Source: Bacteroides sp.
GTDB taxonomy: Bacteria; Bacteroidota; Bacteroidia; Bacteroidales; UBA7960
NCBI GenBank assembly: GCA_036351255.1
Contig: JAZBOS010000052.1
Location: forward strand, 1-64,000
DNA length: 64,000 nt
Direction of reading: 5' to 3'
The position numbers and the translations under genes are program-made. Position 1 is the first letter of the stretch. Each line of letters opens with the position of its first letter. A model generated the notes under the pieces. That model was not told where the DNA came from and searched no databases. It worked only from the letters and a program-made list of their open reading frames with translations. Positions 31,875-40,980 of the stretch are shown here, in pieces.

Positions 31875-32492
31875 ATGGAAGAGTATATCAGTTTATTTGT
31901 CAGGTCAATTTTTGTTGACAATATGGTATTTGCCTATTTCTTAGGCATGTGCTCATACCTGGCCGTATCCCGGACCGTGAAAACCAGTGTTGGTTTGGGG
32001 ATCGCCGTAACTTTTGTCCTGGGGATCACGGTTCCTATAAATTATCTTTTGACCAATTATGTTCTTGGTAAAGGAGCATTGTCCTGGCTGGGGCCCCAGT
32101 TTGCCACAGTCGACCTGAGCTTTCTCACCTTTATTATGTTCATTGCCATCATTGCCGCCATGGTTCAGTTGGTGGAAATGGTCATCGAGAAATTCAGTCC
32201 TACACTCTATTCCTCGCTGGGGATTTTTCTCCCCCTGATTGCCGTGAACTGCGCTATCCTCGGGGGCTCTCTCTTTATGCAGGAACGTAGCTTCCCCAAC
32301 GTAGGGATGGCAACAGTGTATGGTCTGGGTAGCGGGATTGGATGGTTCCTTGCCATTGTGGGCATTGCTGCCATTCGCGAAAAAATTCAATATTCCAACG
32401 TGCCAGCTCCCTTGCGCGGATTAGGAATCACCTTTATTATCACCGGGCTTATGGGTATTGCTTTCATGAGCTTTATGGGAATCGAACTGTAA
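31875..32492 (+). CDS. nqrE: Na+-translocating NADH:quinone reductase subunit E
   Basis: A 205-residue membrane subunit with six helices. The two conserved Cys hairpins are [11 protein letters not shown] and [13 protein letters not shown], which mirror those of NqrD in inverted topology. N-terminus [24 protein letters not shown] is typical. Lies between nqrD and nqrF. Confidence 0.95.
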   Translation: MEEYISLFVRSIFVDNMVFAYFLGMCSYLAVSRTVKTSVGLGIAVTFVLGITVPINYLLTNYVLGKGALSWLGPQFATVDLSFLTFIMFIAIIAAMVQLVEMVIEKFSPTLYSSLGIFLPLIAVNCAILGGSLFMQERSFPNVGMATVYGLGSGIGWFLAIVGIAAIREKIQYSNVPAPLRGLGITFIITGLMGIAFMSFMGIEL

Positions 32493-32520
32493 TTGAGTAA
32501 CACAGAAAAATTTTTACAAC

Positions 32521-33780
32521 ATGCTTTTGCTTGAAATTAGTAATCTGTGGATCATCACCCTGAGCGTAGTCTTTTTCCTGGTGGTTATGCTGCTGTTGGT
32601 GGCCCTGCTGCTTTATGCCCGGGCCAAACTGGTTCCCAGTGGGCCGGTGAAGATTACCATTAACGAAGAAAAAGAACTGACCGTGAATGCTGGCAGCACG
32701 CTGCTGACCACCCTTTCCCAGCAGGGAATTTACCTTCCAAGCGCCTGTGGCGGGGGCGGTACCTGTGCCATGTGCCGCTGCCAGATCCTGGATGGTGCCG
32801 GCGATATCCTGCCCACCGAAGTTGGCTATTTCTCCCGCAAGGAAATTCAGGACAACTGGCGCCTGAGCTGTCAGGTCAAAGTCAAAGCCGATCTGAAGAT
32901 CCAGGTGCCCAAAGAAATCTTCGGCATCAAGAAGTGGGAATGCGAGGTGGTCTCTAACCACAACGTGGCAACCTTTATTAAGGAATTTGTGGTTAAACTG
33001 CCCGAAGGCGAAACCCTTGACTTCGAATCAGGAAGCTATATCCAAATTGACGTGCCTGAAATCGAGGTCGACTTCAAGGATATGGACATTGAAGAGAAGT
33101 TCCACAGCGACTGGGATAAATTCAAAATGTGGGACCTCAAGATGCGAAATCCCGAACCCATCTTCCGCGCATACTCAATGGCCAATCACCCCGCGGAAGG
33201 CAATATCATTATGCTTAATATTCGTATTGCCACCCCGCCATGGGATCCCAAACGAAATGCCTTTATGAATGTGAATCCCGGGATTTGTTCTTCTTATATT
33301 TTCTCCCGGAAACCCGGTGACAAGGTTATGATATCAGGGCCTTATGGTGAATTCCACATCAAGAAAACCAACCGCGAGATGGTGTATATCGGGGGTGGGG
33401 CTGGGATGGCTCCCCTGCGTTCGCATATTTTTCACCTCTTCCATACCCTGAAGACCGACCGCAAGGTCTCTTACTGGTATGGTGCCCGCTCAATGCGCGA
33501 GGTCTTTTACGAAGAGGACTTCCGCAAAATTGAAAGAGAATTTCCCAATTTTAAGTTTAACCTGGCCCTTTCTGAACCCCTCCCGGAAGACAACTGGAAT
33601 GGCTATAAGGGCTTCATTCACCAGGTGGCACTCGATAACTATCTGAGCAAACACCCCGAACCTGAAGAGGTAGAATACTATCTCTGCGGGCCTCCTATAA
33701 TGAATGAATCGGTCCTCCGCATGCTCGATAACCTGGGTGTGCCAAAAGAGAACATTGACCTTGATGATTTTGGCGGTTAG
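32521..33780 (+). CDS. nqrF: Na+-translocating NADH:quinone reductase subunit F
   Basis: A 419-residue NADH-oxidising subunit: one N-terminal helix, a 2Fe-2S ferredoxin domain with Cys76, Cys82, Cys85 ([12 protein letters not shown]) and Cys117 (LSCQ), an FAD-binding part ([10 protein letters not shown]) and the NADH-binding part ([28 protein letters not shown]). It is the entry point for electrons. It ends the nqr operon, followed 4 bp later by a terminator. Confidence 0.96.
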   Translation: MLLLEISNLWIITLSVVFFLVVMLLLVALLLYARAKLVPSGPVKITINEEKELTVNAGSTLLTTLSQQGIYLPSACGGGGTCAMCRCQILDGAGDILPTEVGYFSRKEIQDNWRLSCQVKVKADLKIQVPKEIFGIKKWECEVVSNHNVATFIKEFVVKLPEGETLDFESGSYIQIDVPEIEVDFKDMDIEEKFHSDWDKFKMWDLKMRNPEPIFRAYSMANHPAEGNIIMLNIRIATPPWDPKRNAFMNVNPGICSSYIFSRKPGDKVMISGPYGEFHIKKTNREMVYIGGGAGMAPLRSHIFHLFHTLKTDRKVSYWYGARSMREVFYEEDFRKIEREFPNFKFNLALSEPLPEDNWNGYKGFIHQVALDNYLSKHPEPEEVEYYLCGPPIMNESVLRMLDNLGVPKENIDLDDFGG

Positions 33781-33784
33781 CCTC

Positions 33785-33809
33785 AAGCCCCGGTAACGGG
33801 GCTTTTTTT
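33785..33809 (+). terminator. Terminator of the nqr operon
   Basis: Perfect 8-bp stem AAGCCCCG / CGGGGCTT with loop GTAA, followed by a T-run. It lies directly after the nqrF stop. Confidence 0.88.
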
Positions 33810-33830
33810 GCTCACCTCCATGCTTTTAAT

Positions 33831-34739
33831 ATGAAACAGCAACGTCAAAGAGAAGCGAACAGGGTCACTTGGGTTGGCTTTTTCTCCAACCTCGGCCTGA
33901 CAGTGTTCAAACTGGTTGCAGGCATCCTGGGCCATTCCGGGGCTATGATTGCCGATGCCATACACTCGGTTAGCGACTTTGCCACCGATCTGGTCGTGGT
34001 TGGCAGCCTTAAGGTGTCTTCCCGCCCCAGCGACGGGAACCATAAATACGGGCACGGTAAGGTCGAAACCCTGGCCGCCGCATTGGTGGGAATGGTGCTT
34101 GCAGTCGTGGGCCTTGGCATCCTGTTCAACGGCGCTAAGAATATTTACACACACTACCGCATCGAAGCCCTGCAAAGTCCCGGCATCATTGCCCTGATGG
34201 CTGCCATTCTTTCTATACTGATCAAAGAGTTTCTGTATCGTTATACCATTGGTGTGGGAAAACGCATCAACAGCCAGGTGGTGGTAGCAAACGCCTGGCA
34301 TCACCGCAGCGATGCCTATTCATCAATCGGTACGGTTTTGGGTATCGGCGGTGCCATTTTCCTGGGTCCCCGCTGGGTCATCCTCGATCCACTCGCCGCA
34401 ATGGTGGTTAGTTTCTTTATTTTAAAGGTGGCTTATAAGATTTCCCGGGATTCCCTTGCTGAACTGATTGAAACTTCTCTGCCCCATCAGCAGGAGCAGG
34501 AAATCCTGGATCTGGCAGCGGCCATTCAGGGGGTTTTCAATCCCCACGACCTGAAGACCCGCAAGATCGGGAGCGATATTGCCATAGATCTGCACATCAA
34601 CGTGAAGCGAGAGCTCAATGTGGAAGAAGCCCACGATATTACCGATGAACTCGAAGACTGCCTGCGCCGTAAATACGGCCCTGAAACCCATATCTCCGTC
34701 CACGCCGAACCCCTGATTGAAAATCATAACCAAGAATAA
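33831..34739 (+). CDS. Cation diffusion facilitator (CDF) transporter
   Basis: A 302-residue protein with six helices and the metal-site motifs of CDF exporters: DAIHSVSDFATD in helix 2 and AWHHRSDAYSS in helix 5, followed by a C-terminal cytoplasmic domain (DLHINVKRELNVEEAHDITDELEDCL). It should export Zn2+, Fe2+ or a similar divalent ion in exchange for protons. It lies 22 bp after the nqr terminator and 6 bp before apbE, so it may be read with apbE. Confidence 0.9.
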   Translation: MKQQRQREANRVTWVGFFSNLGLTVFKLVAGILGHSGAMIADAIHSVSDFATDLVVVGSLKVSSRPSDGNHKYGHGKVETLAAALVGMVLAVVGLGILFNGAKNIYTHYRIEALQSPGIIALMAAILSILIKEFLYRYTIGVGKRINSQVVVANAWHHRSDAYSSIGTVLGIGGAIFLGPRWVILDPLAAMVVSFFILKVAYKISRDSLAELIETSLPHQQEQEILDLAAAIQGVFNPHDLKTRKIGSDIAIDLHINVKRELNVEEAHDITDELEDCLRRKYGPETHISVHAEPLIENHNQE

Positions 34740-34745
34740 AAGATA

Positions 34746-35762
34746 ATGATGAATAAACGATTTCTTCTATTTTTTATCGCTGTTGTCTTTTCGATTGCAG
34801 CCTGTAATGTTTCGCCCAAGGAATCCCAGCTTGTAAATATTCGCGGGGTGGTGTTCGGAACTTATTATTCTATTTCCTATTATGAGGAGGGGGGAACCGT
34901 TTTTCAGGAAGAAATTGACAGTCTCTTCAACGTCTTCAACGAGTCTATGTCGTATTATGTGCCTCAGGCCCTGATCTCAAGGGTGAATAATAATGAGACC
35001 CAGGAAGTGGACGAATTCTTCCGGGTGGTTTACCTGCGTTCTGTTGAAATTTATAAGTCCTCAGCAGGGGCTTTTGATCCCACCGTTTCCCCTTTGGTCA
35101 ATGCCTGGGGATTTGGGTTCCTGAAAAGGGAAGAAATGTCGCAAAAAAAGATCGACAGCCTACAGCAATTGACCGGGCTTGACCGTACCCGTCTGGAAGG
35201 GAACATCATTATCAAGGACGACCCCCGCATTCAGTTTGACTTCAATGCCATTGCCAAAGGCTATGCCGCCGATGTAGTTGGAAACTTCCTTGAAACAAAA
35301 GATATCACCACTTACCTTGTTGAGATTGGCGGCGATTTGGTGGCCAAAGGGCTCAAACCCAACGGCACCAAGTGGCGTATCGGCCTCGAAAAACCAGCCA
35401 CCGAGTTTGATGACCCACAGGACTGGGATTTTTATGTTGAACTCCAGGACCGGGCTGTAGCCACTTCTGGCAATTACCGTCGCTATTATGAAGAAGACGG
35501 CCAACGCTTCTCACATACCATCGACCCCTTTACAGGTTATCCCGTGACCCATAACCTGCTGAGTGTTTCTGTGTTTGCAAAGGATGGCATCACCGCTGAT
35601 GCCTATGCAACGGCGTTTATGGTTATGGGATTTGAGAAAGCTAAAGGTTTTGTGGAATCCCATCCCGAAATGGATGCTTTCTTCATTTTTTCAACCGGTG
35701 CTGAACAATATGGCACCTATGCAACCCCTGGACTGACGCTCCTTAAGAGAGAAGATCTGTAA
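34746..35762 (+). CDS. apbE: FAD:protein FMN transferase (lipoprotein)
   Basis: A 338-residue ApbE-family flavin transferase with a lipobox (FSIAACN, Cys20 from ATG 34746), so it faces the periplasm. Family marks are GTYYSISYYEEG, AFDPTVSPLVNAWGFG, DFNAIAKGYAADVVGNFLE, YLVEIGGDL, and HTIDPFTGYPV with the Mg2+-binding Asp. It attaches FMN to the SGAT-type Thr of NqrB and NqrC in the upstream operon. A hairpin TAAGGAAT-A-ATTCCTTA follows at 35764. Confidence 0.93.
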   Translation: MMNKRFLLFFIAVVFSIAACNVSPKESQLVNIRGVVFGTYYSISYYEEGGTVFQEEIDSLFNVFNESMSYYVPQALISRVNNNETQEVDEFFRVVYLRSVEIYKSSAGAFDPTVSPLVNAWGFGFLKREEMSQKKIDSLQQLTGLDRTRLEGNIIIKDDPRIQFDFNAIAKGYAADVVGNFLETKDITTYLVEIGGDLVAKGLKPNGTKWRIGLEKPATEFDDPQDWDFYVELQDRAVATSGNYRRYYEEDGQRFSHTIDPFTGYPVTHNLLSVSVFAKDGITADAYATAFMVMGFEKAKGFVESHPEMDAFFIFSTGAEQYGTYATPGLTLLKREDL

Positions 35763-35763
35763 G

Positions 35764-35780
35764 TAAGGAATAATTCCTTA
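35764..35780. terminator. Small palindrome between convergent genes
   Basis: 8-bp arms TAAGGAAT and ATTCCTTA around one A, two bases after the apbE stop. It has no T-run; a weak terminator or binding site. Confidence 0.35.
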
Positions 35781-35813
35781 AGGGGTTTAAGCTGATTGAA
35801 AAAAAGGGAATAG

Positions 35814-36527
35814 TTATTGTTCGCTGATCAGTTTCAGGTAACGCTCCCTGATTGGATTGATCTTCTCGGGTGACATCCCTTCCTTGTAAATTCTGATCAG
35901 GTTCACAATCTGCTTGTTTTCGTATAAGTAAGCCGTTGCGGCATCAAAGAATAACAGATCGGTATCATATTTTGCCTTAGCGGTCAAACCCCTGAAATCC
36001 TCCCAGGGAATAAAGTCGGGCACTCTGAAATATCCCACATTGGCTTGGGTGGTGTCCAAATAAATGCCGCTATCATAAGGGATGAGGTACATAAACTTTT
36101 GCAGGCAAATCATCACTGGTTGCTCTTTGAAGCTGGCAAACTGTTTTTTAAACCTGATGCCTTCATCCTGGTAAAGTTTCTGGATATGCGGAACCTGACA
36201 GTATTTCTTAAGCTGTTTGATCCGGATCACCTGGCAGGTGCGCGTGTTCATGCTTGTACTCCCGGCGGCTGCGTCAAAAGGACAATTAACCTTTTTCTGC
36301 ACTTTTGCAGTGGCCCTGAGAATGGTTTCAAAACCATGATACCCGTCGAGGACGAAATACAAATACGCGTCCATATCCATCTCCGGACGGTCGTTATAGT
36401 AATAGAAAAAAGGCCTCGGCGATTCCATCACCTGGGTTCCTGTCAGGACCAGGTCTTTGTCAAGGGTGGTCAGGGGTTCTTCTTTGGTGACACCACCAAA
36501 TCGTTCGATGATCCGGTTATTTTCCAT
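35814..36527 (-). CDS. Protein of unknown function
   Basis: A 237-residue soluble protein, no signal peptide. It has many aromatic residues (SPRPFFYYYNDRPEMD, YLYFVLDGYHGFET) and four cysteines. I do not recognise the family. It is probably a Bacteroidota-specific cytoplasmic protein. Convergent with apbE; preceded by the small Cys-rich membrane protein gene 110 bp upstream on the same strand. Confidence 0.6.
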   Translation of the reverse strand: MENNRIIERFGGVTKEEPLTTLDKDLVLTGTQVMESPRPFFYYYNDRPEMDMDAYLYFVLDGYHGFETILRATAKVQKKVNCPFDAAAGSTSMNTRTCQVIRIKQLKKYCQVPHIQKLYQDEGIRFKKQFASFKEQPVMICLQKFMYLIPYDSGIYLDTTQANVGYFRVPDFIPWEDFRGLTAKAKYDTDLLFFDAATAYLYENKQIVNLIRIYKEGMSPEKINPIRERYLKLISEQ

Positions 36528-36636
36528 GGCAAAAAGGTTTTGGTGCTGTACCGCTAAAGATACAAAAAATTAAATACCAAAACAAAAGCCCGGAAAACGG
36601 GGTGTAAAAAATATGTAATAAAGGGGGATGTGATTT

Positions 36637-36840
36637 TTAACTGAGCTTAACCTCAATGGTATTCTTGCAATCCTCGGGGGCTTCCGAATGACAAGAGCAG
36701 GGAAGGGCTTTTCCCGTTTTGGGGTCGAAGTTGCTTCCGCAAGTCTTTTTGAAGCTTTCTCCAGGGATGAAGAACATTTTGATGGCAATGCCGCCGATGG
36801 CGAGCGCAACGAGGGCTATGGCGAGAAGAAAAACTTGCAT
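36637..36840 (-). CDS. Small membrane protein with Cys-rich tail
   Basis: A 67-residue protein: one N-terminal membrane helix (about 2-25), then KKTCGSNFDPKTGKALPCSCHSEAP with Cys34, Cys48, Cys50 and Cys58. Similar small proteins are common close to nqr and respiratory genes in Bacteroidota, from memory. Four Cys and one His in 25 residues could bind a metal or an Fe-S cluster. The length is complete from ATG to TAA. Confidence 0.7.
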   Translation of the reverse strand: MQVFLLAIALVALAIGGIAIKMFFIPGESFKKTCGSNFDPKTGKALPCSCHSEAPEDCKNTIEVKLS

Positions 36841-36899
36841 ATCAGAAAAGTGTTTTAATTTTTTCTTACATAAAGATAACTATATTTTTCCAATTTTCT

Positions 36900-37685
36900 C
36901 TATTTTTTGCTAAACCAGGCCATCAAAATTCCTGCAGCCACCGAGGCGTTGAGCGACTCGGCAGCATCTGCCTTGCCGGGCTTTCTGCCTCCGTGTATCC
37001 TGACTTTTTTATTCACCAGGGATGCCACCGCTGGGGAGATGCCCTTCGATTCATTTCCAATGACCAGCAGGCCATCCTTGGCTGCCTCCACATCATAATG
37101 GTCTGTTCCTTCAAGGAAGGCGCCGTAAACAGGAAATTTCCCCTTTACCTTTTCAAGGAAAGGCACCAGTTCCGAATAATTGACATCCACCCTTAGAAAG
37201 GAACCCATTGTTGCCTGGACTACCTTGGCGCTGAATACCTCGACCGTATCGGGGGAGCATACAATCCTTCGAATGCCAAACCAGTCGGCCGTACGGATGA
37301 TGGTGCCGAGGTTGCCCGGGTCCTGCACCTGGTCGAGCAACAACGTAAGCCCGCCAGCACCAGGTTCCGGCTCATTCCCTGCCTCAGGCATTCTCACCAC
37401 GGCAAGCACCCGGTTTGGAGTCTTCAGGCCGCTGATGCGACCAAGGTCCTTTTCGCTTACTTCATAGATATCAATTCCTTGTGGGATCTGATTCCGGTGG
37501 CTCTCCAGCCAGCCAGTCAGGGCATACACCCCTTCCACCCGGAAGGTGCTCGCCCAGAGTTCGGATACGATTTTTTCTCCCTCGGCTACAAAGGCTCCGT
37601 ATTGCCGCCTGAATTTCTTCTGCTGCAGGCTCTGAACGTATTTGATTTGCGAATGGGTGAGCAAGGTGTGGGGTTTTGTTTGCAA
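36900..37685 (-). CDS. TrmH/SpoU-family RNA methyltransferase
   Basis: A 261-residue SPOUT protein with an N-terminal substrate-binding domain (SLQQKKFRRQYGAFVAEGEKIVSEL) and the catalytic domain: LLDQVQDPGNLGTIIRTADWFGI, LVIGNESKGISPAV and AESLNASVAAGILMAWF. The domain layout matches 23S rRNA (RlmB-like) or tRNA 2'-O-methyltransferases. It is the second SpoU gene in this window; the other (20349) lacks the N-terminal domain. It lies downstream of the ribosomal L9 gene's terminator, in the opposite order of reading. Confidence 0.88.
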   Translation of the reverse strand: MQTKPHTLLTHSQIKYVQSLQQKKFRRQYGAFVAEGEKIVSELWASTFRVEGVYALTGWLESHRNQIPQGIDIYEVSEKDLGRISGLKTPNRVLAVVRMPEAGNEPEPGAGGLTLLLDQVQDPGNLGTIIRTADWFGIRRIVCSPDTVEVFSAKVVQATMGSFLRVDVNYSELVPFLEKVKGKFPVYGAFLEGTDHYDVEAAKDGLLVIGNESKGISPAVASLVNKKVRIHGGRKPGKADAAESLNASVAAGILMAWFSKK

Positions 37686-37698
37686 TATTACAAAAAAA

Positions 37699-37723
37699 CC
37701 TGTCCCCTCAGCGAGGAAACAGG
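37699..37723 (-). terminator. Terminator of the rpsF-rpsR-rplI operon
   Basis: Stem CCTGT..CCTC / GAGG..ACAGG with loop AGC and an internal mismatch; on the minus strand it runs into a T-run (seven A on the plus strand before 37699). Confidence 0.7.
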
Positions 37724-37754
37724 CTTTTCAATTGGTGTGGTTTTCGGCAATTGC

Positions 37755-38204
37755 TTATTCGGCAACCACTTCAAATTTGATGTCGAAGCGAACTTCTTTG
37801 TGGAGGTTGATCTTGGCGGTATAAACGCCCAGTTCTTTCACTGCATCACCGTCCACAACGATACGCTTGCGGTCTACTTCAATGTCGTACTGCTCTTTGA
37901 TGGCTTCTGCGATCTGCAGGGCATTTACTGAACCGAAAATCTTGCCTGATGTACCCACTTTGGCGCCAATTTTCACTTCAATATCGCGGAGTTTATCAGC
38001 CAGCTTTTCGGCATCCTTCTTCACCTTTTCCTCTTTATAAGCACGTTGCTTGAGGGTCTCGGCCAGTTTTTTCTTCTCCGAAGGAATGGCAAGAATGGCG
38101 TAGCCTTTCGGGATCAGGTAATTGGCGCCGTAGCCGTCTTTAACGGTTAAGATATCGTCTTTGAATCCCAGGTTGGGAACATCTTGAATCAGAATAATTT
38201 CCAT
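37755..38204 (-). CDS. rplI: 50S ribosomal protein L9
   Basis: A 149-residue L9 with the typical N-terminus MEIILIQDVPNLGFKDDILTVKDGYGANYLIPKGYA, a long connecting helix, and a C-terminal domain (DIEVKIGAKVGTSGKIFGSV). It binds domain V of 23S rRNA. Last gene of the operon; rpsR is 12 bp upstream. Confidence 0.96.
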   Translation of the reverse strand: MEIILIQDVPNLGFKDDILTVKDGYGANYLIPKGYAILAIPSEKKKLAETLKQRAYKEEKVKKDAEKLADKLRDIEVKIGAKVGTSGKIFGSVNALQIAEAIKEQYDIEVDRKRIVVDGDAVKELGVYTAKINLHKEVRFDIKFEVVAE

Positions 38205-38216
38205 CGTTTTACCTCC

Positions 38217-38489
38217 TTATTTTAAAAGATCAGCTACATAAGGCATCAGGGCCAGGTGACGGGCACGCTTGATGGCGCGGGCCACTTTACGCTGGTATTT
38301 TACCGAAGTCCCGGTAAGACGGCGGGGAAGGATCTTGCCCTGCTCGTTGACAAACTTCAACAAAAAGTTGGCGTCCTTATAATCAATGTATTTGATGCCT
38401 GCTTTCTTGAAGCGGCAGTATTTCTTCTTCTTGATATCTACGGCAATGGGTGCCAGATACCTGATTTCTGAATTTTGCTGATTAGCCAT
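38217..38489 (-). CDS. rpsR: 30S ribosomal protein S18
   Basis: A 90-residue S18 with [40 protein letters not shown] and the basic [21 protein letters not shown]. Cys occurs only once (KKYCRF), where zinc-type S18 has more. It forms a pair with S6 on the platform of the small subunit. Middle gene of rpsF-rpsR-rplI. Confidence 0.96.
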   Translation of the reverse strand: MANQQNSEIRYLAPIAVDIKKKKYCRFKKAGIKYIDYKDANFLLKFVNEQGKILPRRLTGTSVKYQRKVARAIKRARHLALMPYVADLLK

Positions 38490-38521
38490 TTTTCAAATCC
38501 TTTGTTCGTTAAACTACCTGT

Positions 38522-38878
38522 TTATTCTTTCTCCGTTACTTTAGAAACGTCCTTATCGGCGCGCCTCTTTTCGTTGTATGCCACGGCAAACTTGTCGAGC
38601 GATACGGTCAGGAATCGGATAATGCGCTCATCCCTTTTCATTGCAAGCTCTAGCTCGGCAACTACGGTGGGCTCGGCTTTGAATTCTATCAAGTGATAAA
38701 AGCCGGTCGATTTTTTCTGAATAGGATAAGCGAGTTTGCGCAGGCCCCAATGATCTTCATAAACGATCTCCGCACCTTTGCTTTTCAGGTAGTCCTGAAA
38801 CTTACTTACCGCTTCCTTCATCTGTTCATCAGACAAAACGGGAGTCATAATGAAAACGGTTTCGTACTGTCTTACCAT
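38522..38878 (-). CDS. rpsF: 30S ribosomal protein S6
   Basis: A 118-residue S6 starting [24 protein letters not shown], with [23 protein letters not shown] and the later [11 protein letters not shown]. The C-terminal tail is charged. First gene of the operon; a -7 box (TACCTTTG on the minus strand) lies about 61 bp upstream. Confidence 0.96.
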   Translation of the reverse strand: MVRQYETVFIMTPVLSDEQMKEAVSKFQDYLKSKGAEIVYEDHWGLRKLAYPIQKKSTGFYHLIEFKAEPTVVAELELAMKRDERIIRFLTVSLDKFAVAYNEKRRADKDVSKVTEKE

Positions 38879-38938
38879 TTTTGTACTGTTTTTAAATGAT
38901 TGATTTACTTTGCTTTTTCGTTTTTCTCAAACGAGTTG

Positions 38939-38946
38939 CAAAGGTA
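38939..38946 (-). promoter_or_regulatory. -7 box of the rpsF operon
   Basis: Minus strand TACCTTTG matches TAnnTTTG; start codon about 61 bp downstream. No clear -33 box. Confidence 0.55.
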
Positions 38947-39038
38947 ATAAAAGTTTTTGTAAATCCGTACCGGCTTTTAAAAGAGATTTTTAACCTTTAA
39001 AAAGTGATTTCGGCGAGGGCCTATCCCGGGATCAGGGT

Positions 39039-39094
39039 CGGAGTTAATACGGAGTTTATTCGGTTTAAACCGAATAAACTCCGTATTAACTCCG
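39039..39094. repeat. Perfect 56-bp palindrome with tandem continuation
   Basis: Two 28-base arms with no spacer, centred on GTTTAAAC (39063-39070). The outer end carries a 12-bp word, TCCGTATTAACT, that is repeated once more directly after the palindrome (to about 39103). The left arm itself holds two related words (GGAGTTAATACGG, GGAGTTTATTCGG). It lies in a 494-bp gap between the rpsF promoter and the fibronectin gene; a direct repeat TTTCAGCGCTTT occurs at about 39151-39180. No gene is seen in this gap. Confidence 0.85.
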
Positions 39095-39372
39095 TATTAA
39101 CTATGGGCCTGGCAGGGCATTAATATGTCTGTGATTCTTTTTTGGATTGATTTTCAGCGCTTTATGATTTCAGCGCTTTTGGTGGGAAATGGAACACCTG
39201 GATGATGGATTGAAAATTGTTTTTTCGTACTTTTGCCCGGCTCTGATCCCTTAATATTTATGCAGGAAGAAACTAAACCCCTTTCATAGGGCTTGGTGGC
39301 CTTGGTTTGGTTTGCAGGAATTTAGCGGGACGTTTTGCAGCCGCAGAATTTTGTTAGCGGAGTTGGGGTTTC

Positions 39373-40926
39373 TTACCTGAACTCGCTGGCTTCTTCCGAT
39401 GGTTCACTTTCGGTGCCTTCCAGGTTTTTTGTGGTAAGATGGTAGGTGTACCATTTCCCGGTTTGAACATCCCGGTCAAGGTATTCCTCGGCATCGGCTT
39501 CAAGGGTAGCAATAAGAAGGGGTGTTCCACCTTCTTGACTTCGGTAGACCAGAACCGACTGAATGTCAGGATAAATGGCCCTGCTCCACTCCAGTTGCAT
39601 TCCTTCCTCTATTGAGATCGTTCTCAGGCCAAAAGGGGCCACAGGGATGTTAATCGGAAGACTAACGGTGGCCAAGGCTCCCTCTGTACTGACATTCCCA
39701 TCCAAATCGACAGAATGAACTTTGTAAGTGTAGGTTTTTCCTGCTTGGGCCGTGCTGTCGGTGTGGTTGTTGAGTAAAAAAATGGATTCTGGATCAAATA
39801 AATCGCTGAATGCGCCATCCGTTTCTTTTCTGAAGATTTTATAGCCAACGATGGCGATATTGTTTTCCTCCATATCTTCCCAGAATAAGCGTACCCTGCC
39901 GTTTTCTTCATAGGCATCAAGGCTTAAGGGGCTTTCAGGTGGTGTTGAAATGAGTGGTCGGGCATAGGCTTTGTTTGAGAAAGCGCTTTCAACAAAGCTG
40001 GTGCTTTCCGTCACGGCGGCATAGGTGTATGTTCTGCGGCCGGAGAGTAGGGTTAGCGTATCGTAATATTCCACGAAATCTTCGCCGGACTCAAAGCGTA
40101 CCAGACTGCTTATGAGAGACAGCTCAGGGTCGAGGCCATCGTCACGATAAATCCTTACTCCGGCAGCCTCCGCATCGGTGGCCTGTATGCGGAGGTGAAC
40201 CCCACCCTTTACGCCACGCGCAAATTCTATGAAAGGCGGGATGGGTGGATTGGGATTGTAGGAGGCACTGAAGATGACATTGCTGGTCAGGGGCTTATTG
40301 CCGCTATTGGTAATGGCTATTATCTGGTAGTAGTAGTTTATGTCGGCTTCCGTATCGTAATCGGTGAAGGAAAGTTCGCTGGCAGGGATCGTGGCAATTT
40401 TCTCAAATCCCCGCTCGAGATAACGGCTTTTGAATAGTTCAAACATTTTCACGTCTTCATACGTGTTCATTTTCCAGGAGATGGTAATACCCTTCTCCCT
40501 TCCGAGTTTCTCCGCCTGGGTTGAACTGAACCAGTGGCGTTTGGTTATTGTGTTTGGAATGATAACAATGTCAGAAGTTTGCCCGGCTTGCCCCAATGTA
40601 TCAATGGGGGCCAGAAAATATTGCAGGTTGGAATCAATGGCCAGAAAGGGAGTGATGGTATCTTGCAATACGTAAAAGGTGGTGTCGTTTCGTTGATAAA
40701 GCATTTTTATCCCAACTGCCTCAATGGGTTCTCCCGGTTTATACCTGACGGGAATGAAATCAGGGGCTGGATTATTACCCGTTGAAAACCACTTGATATA
40801 AACCATTTGCGGGGTTCTTTCACTTTCGAAAAAGTGAATGGAATCAAACCTGGCTTCTGGCTGAGTTTGGCAAAAAGCCGCGCTTGCCCATAAGCCTGAA
40901 ATTATCAAGAAAAAATACTTTCTCAT
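39373..40926 (-). CDS. Secreted fibronectin type III-domain protein
   Basis: A 517-residue protein with a signal peptide (ASAAFCQ, about residue 20) and a chain of fibronectin III-like repeats, about four. Marks are KMNTYEDVKMFELFKSRYLERGFEKI, VRLFWEDMEENNIAIVGYKIFRKE, TYTYKVHSVDLDGNVS and LEWSRAIYPDIQSVLVYRSQ. There is no type IX C-terminal domain. Last gene of a three-gene operon after the TANFOR-like protein (54 bp away). A surface or periplasmic adaptor is plausible. Confidence 0.75.
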   Translation of the reverse strand: MRKYFFLIISGLWASAAFCQTQPEARFDSIHFFESERTPQMVYIKWFSTGNNPAPDFIPVRYKPGEPIEAVGIKMLYQRNDTTFYVLQDTITPFLAIDSNLQYFLAPIDTLGQAGQTSDIVIIPNTITKRHWFSSTQAEKLGREKGITISWKMNTYEDVKMFELFKSRYLERGFEKIATIPASELSFTDYDTEADINYYYQIIAITNSGNKPLTSNVIFSASYNPNPPIPPFIEFARGVKGGVHLRIQATDAEAAGVRIYRDDGLDPELSLISSLVRFESGEDFVEYYDTLTLLSGRRTYTYAAVTESTSFVESAFSNKAYARPLISTPPESPLSLDAYEENGRVRLFWEDMEENNIAIVGYKIFRKETDGAFSDLFDPESIFLLNNHTDSTAQAGKTYTYKVHSVDLDGNVSTEGALATVSLPINIPVAPFGLRTISIEEGMQLEWSRAIYPDIQSVLVYRSQEGGTPLLIATLEADAEEYLDRDVQTGKWYTYHLTTKNLEGTESEPSEEASEFR

Positions 40927-40980
40927 TTTGACCAGTTTTTTGTTTATTGAACGCTGGAAAATTTTTTTAACAGGTTTGGA

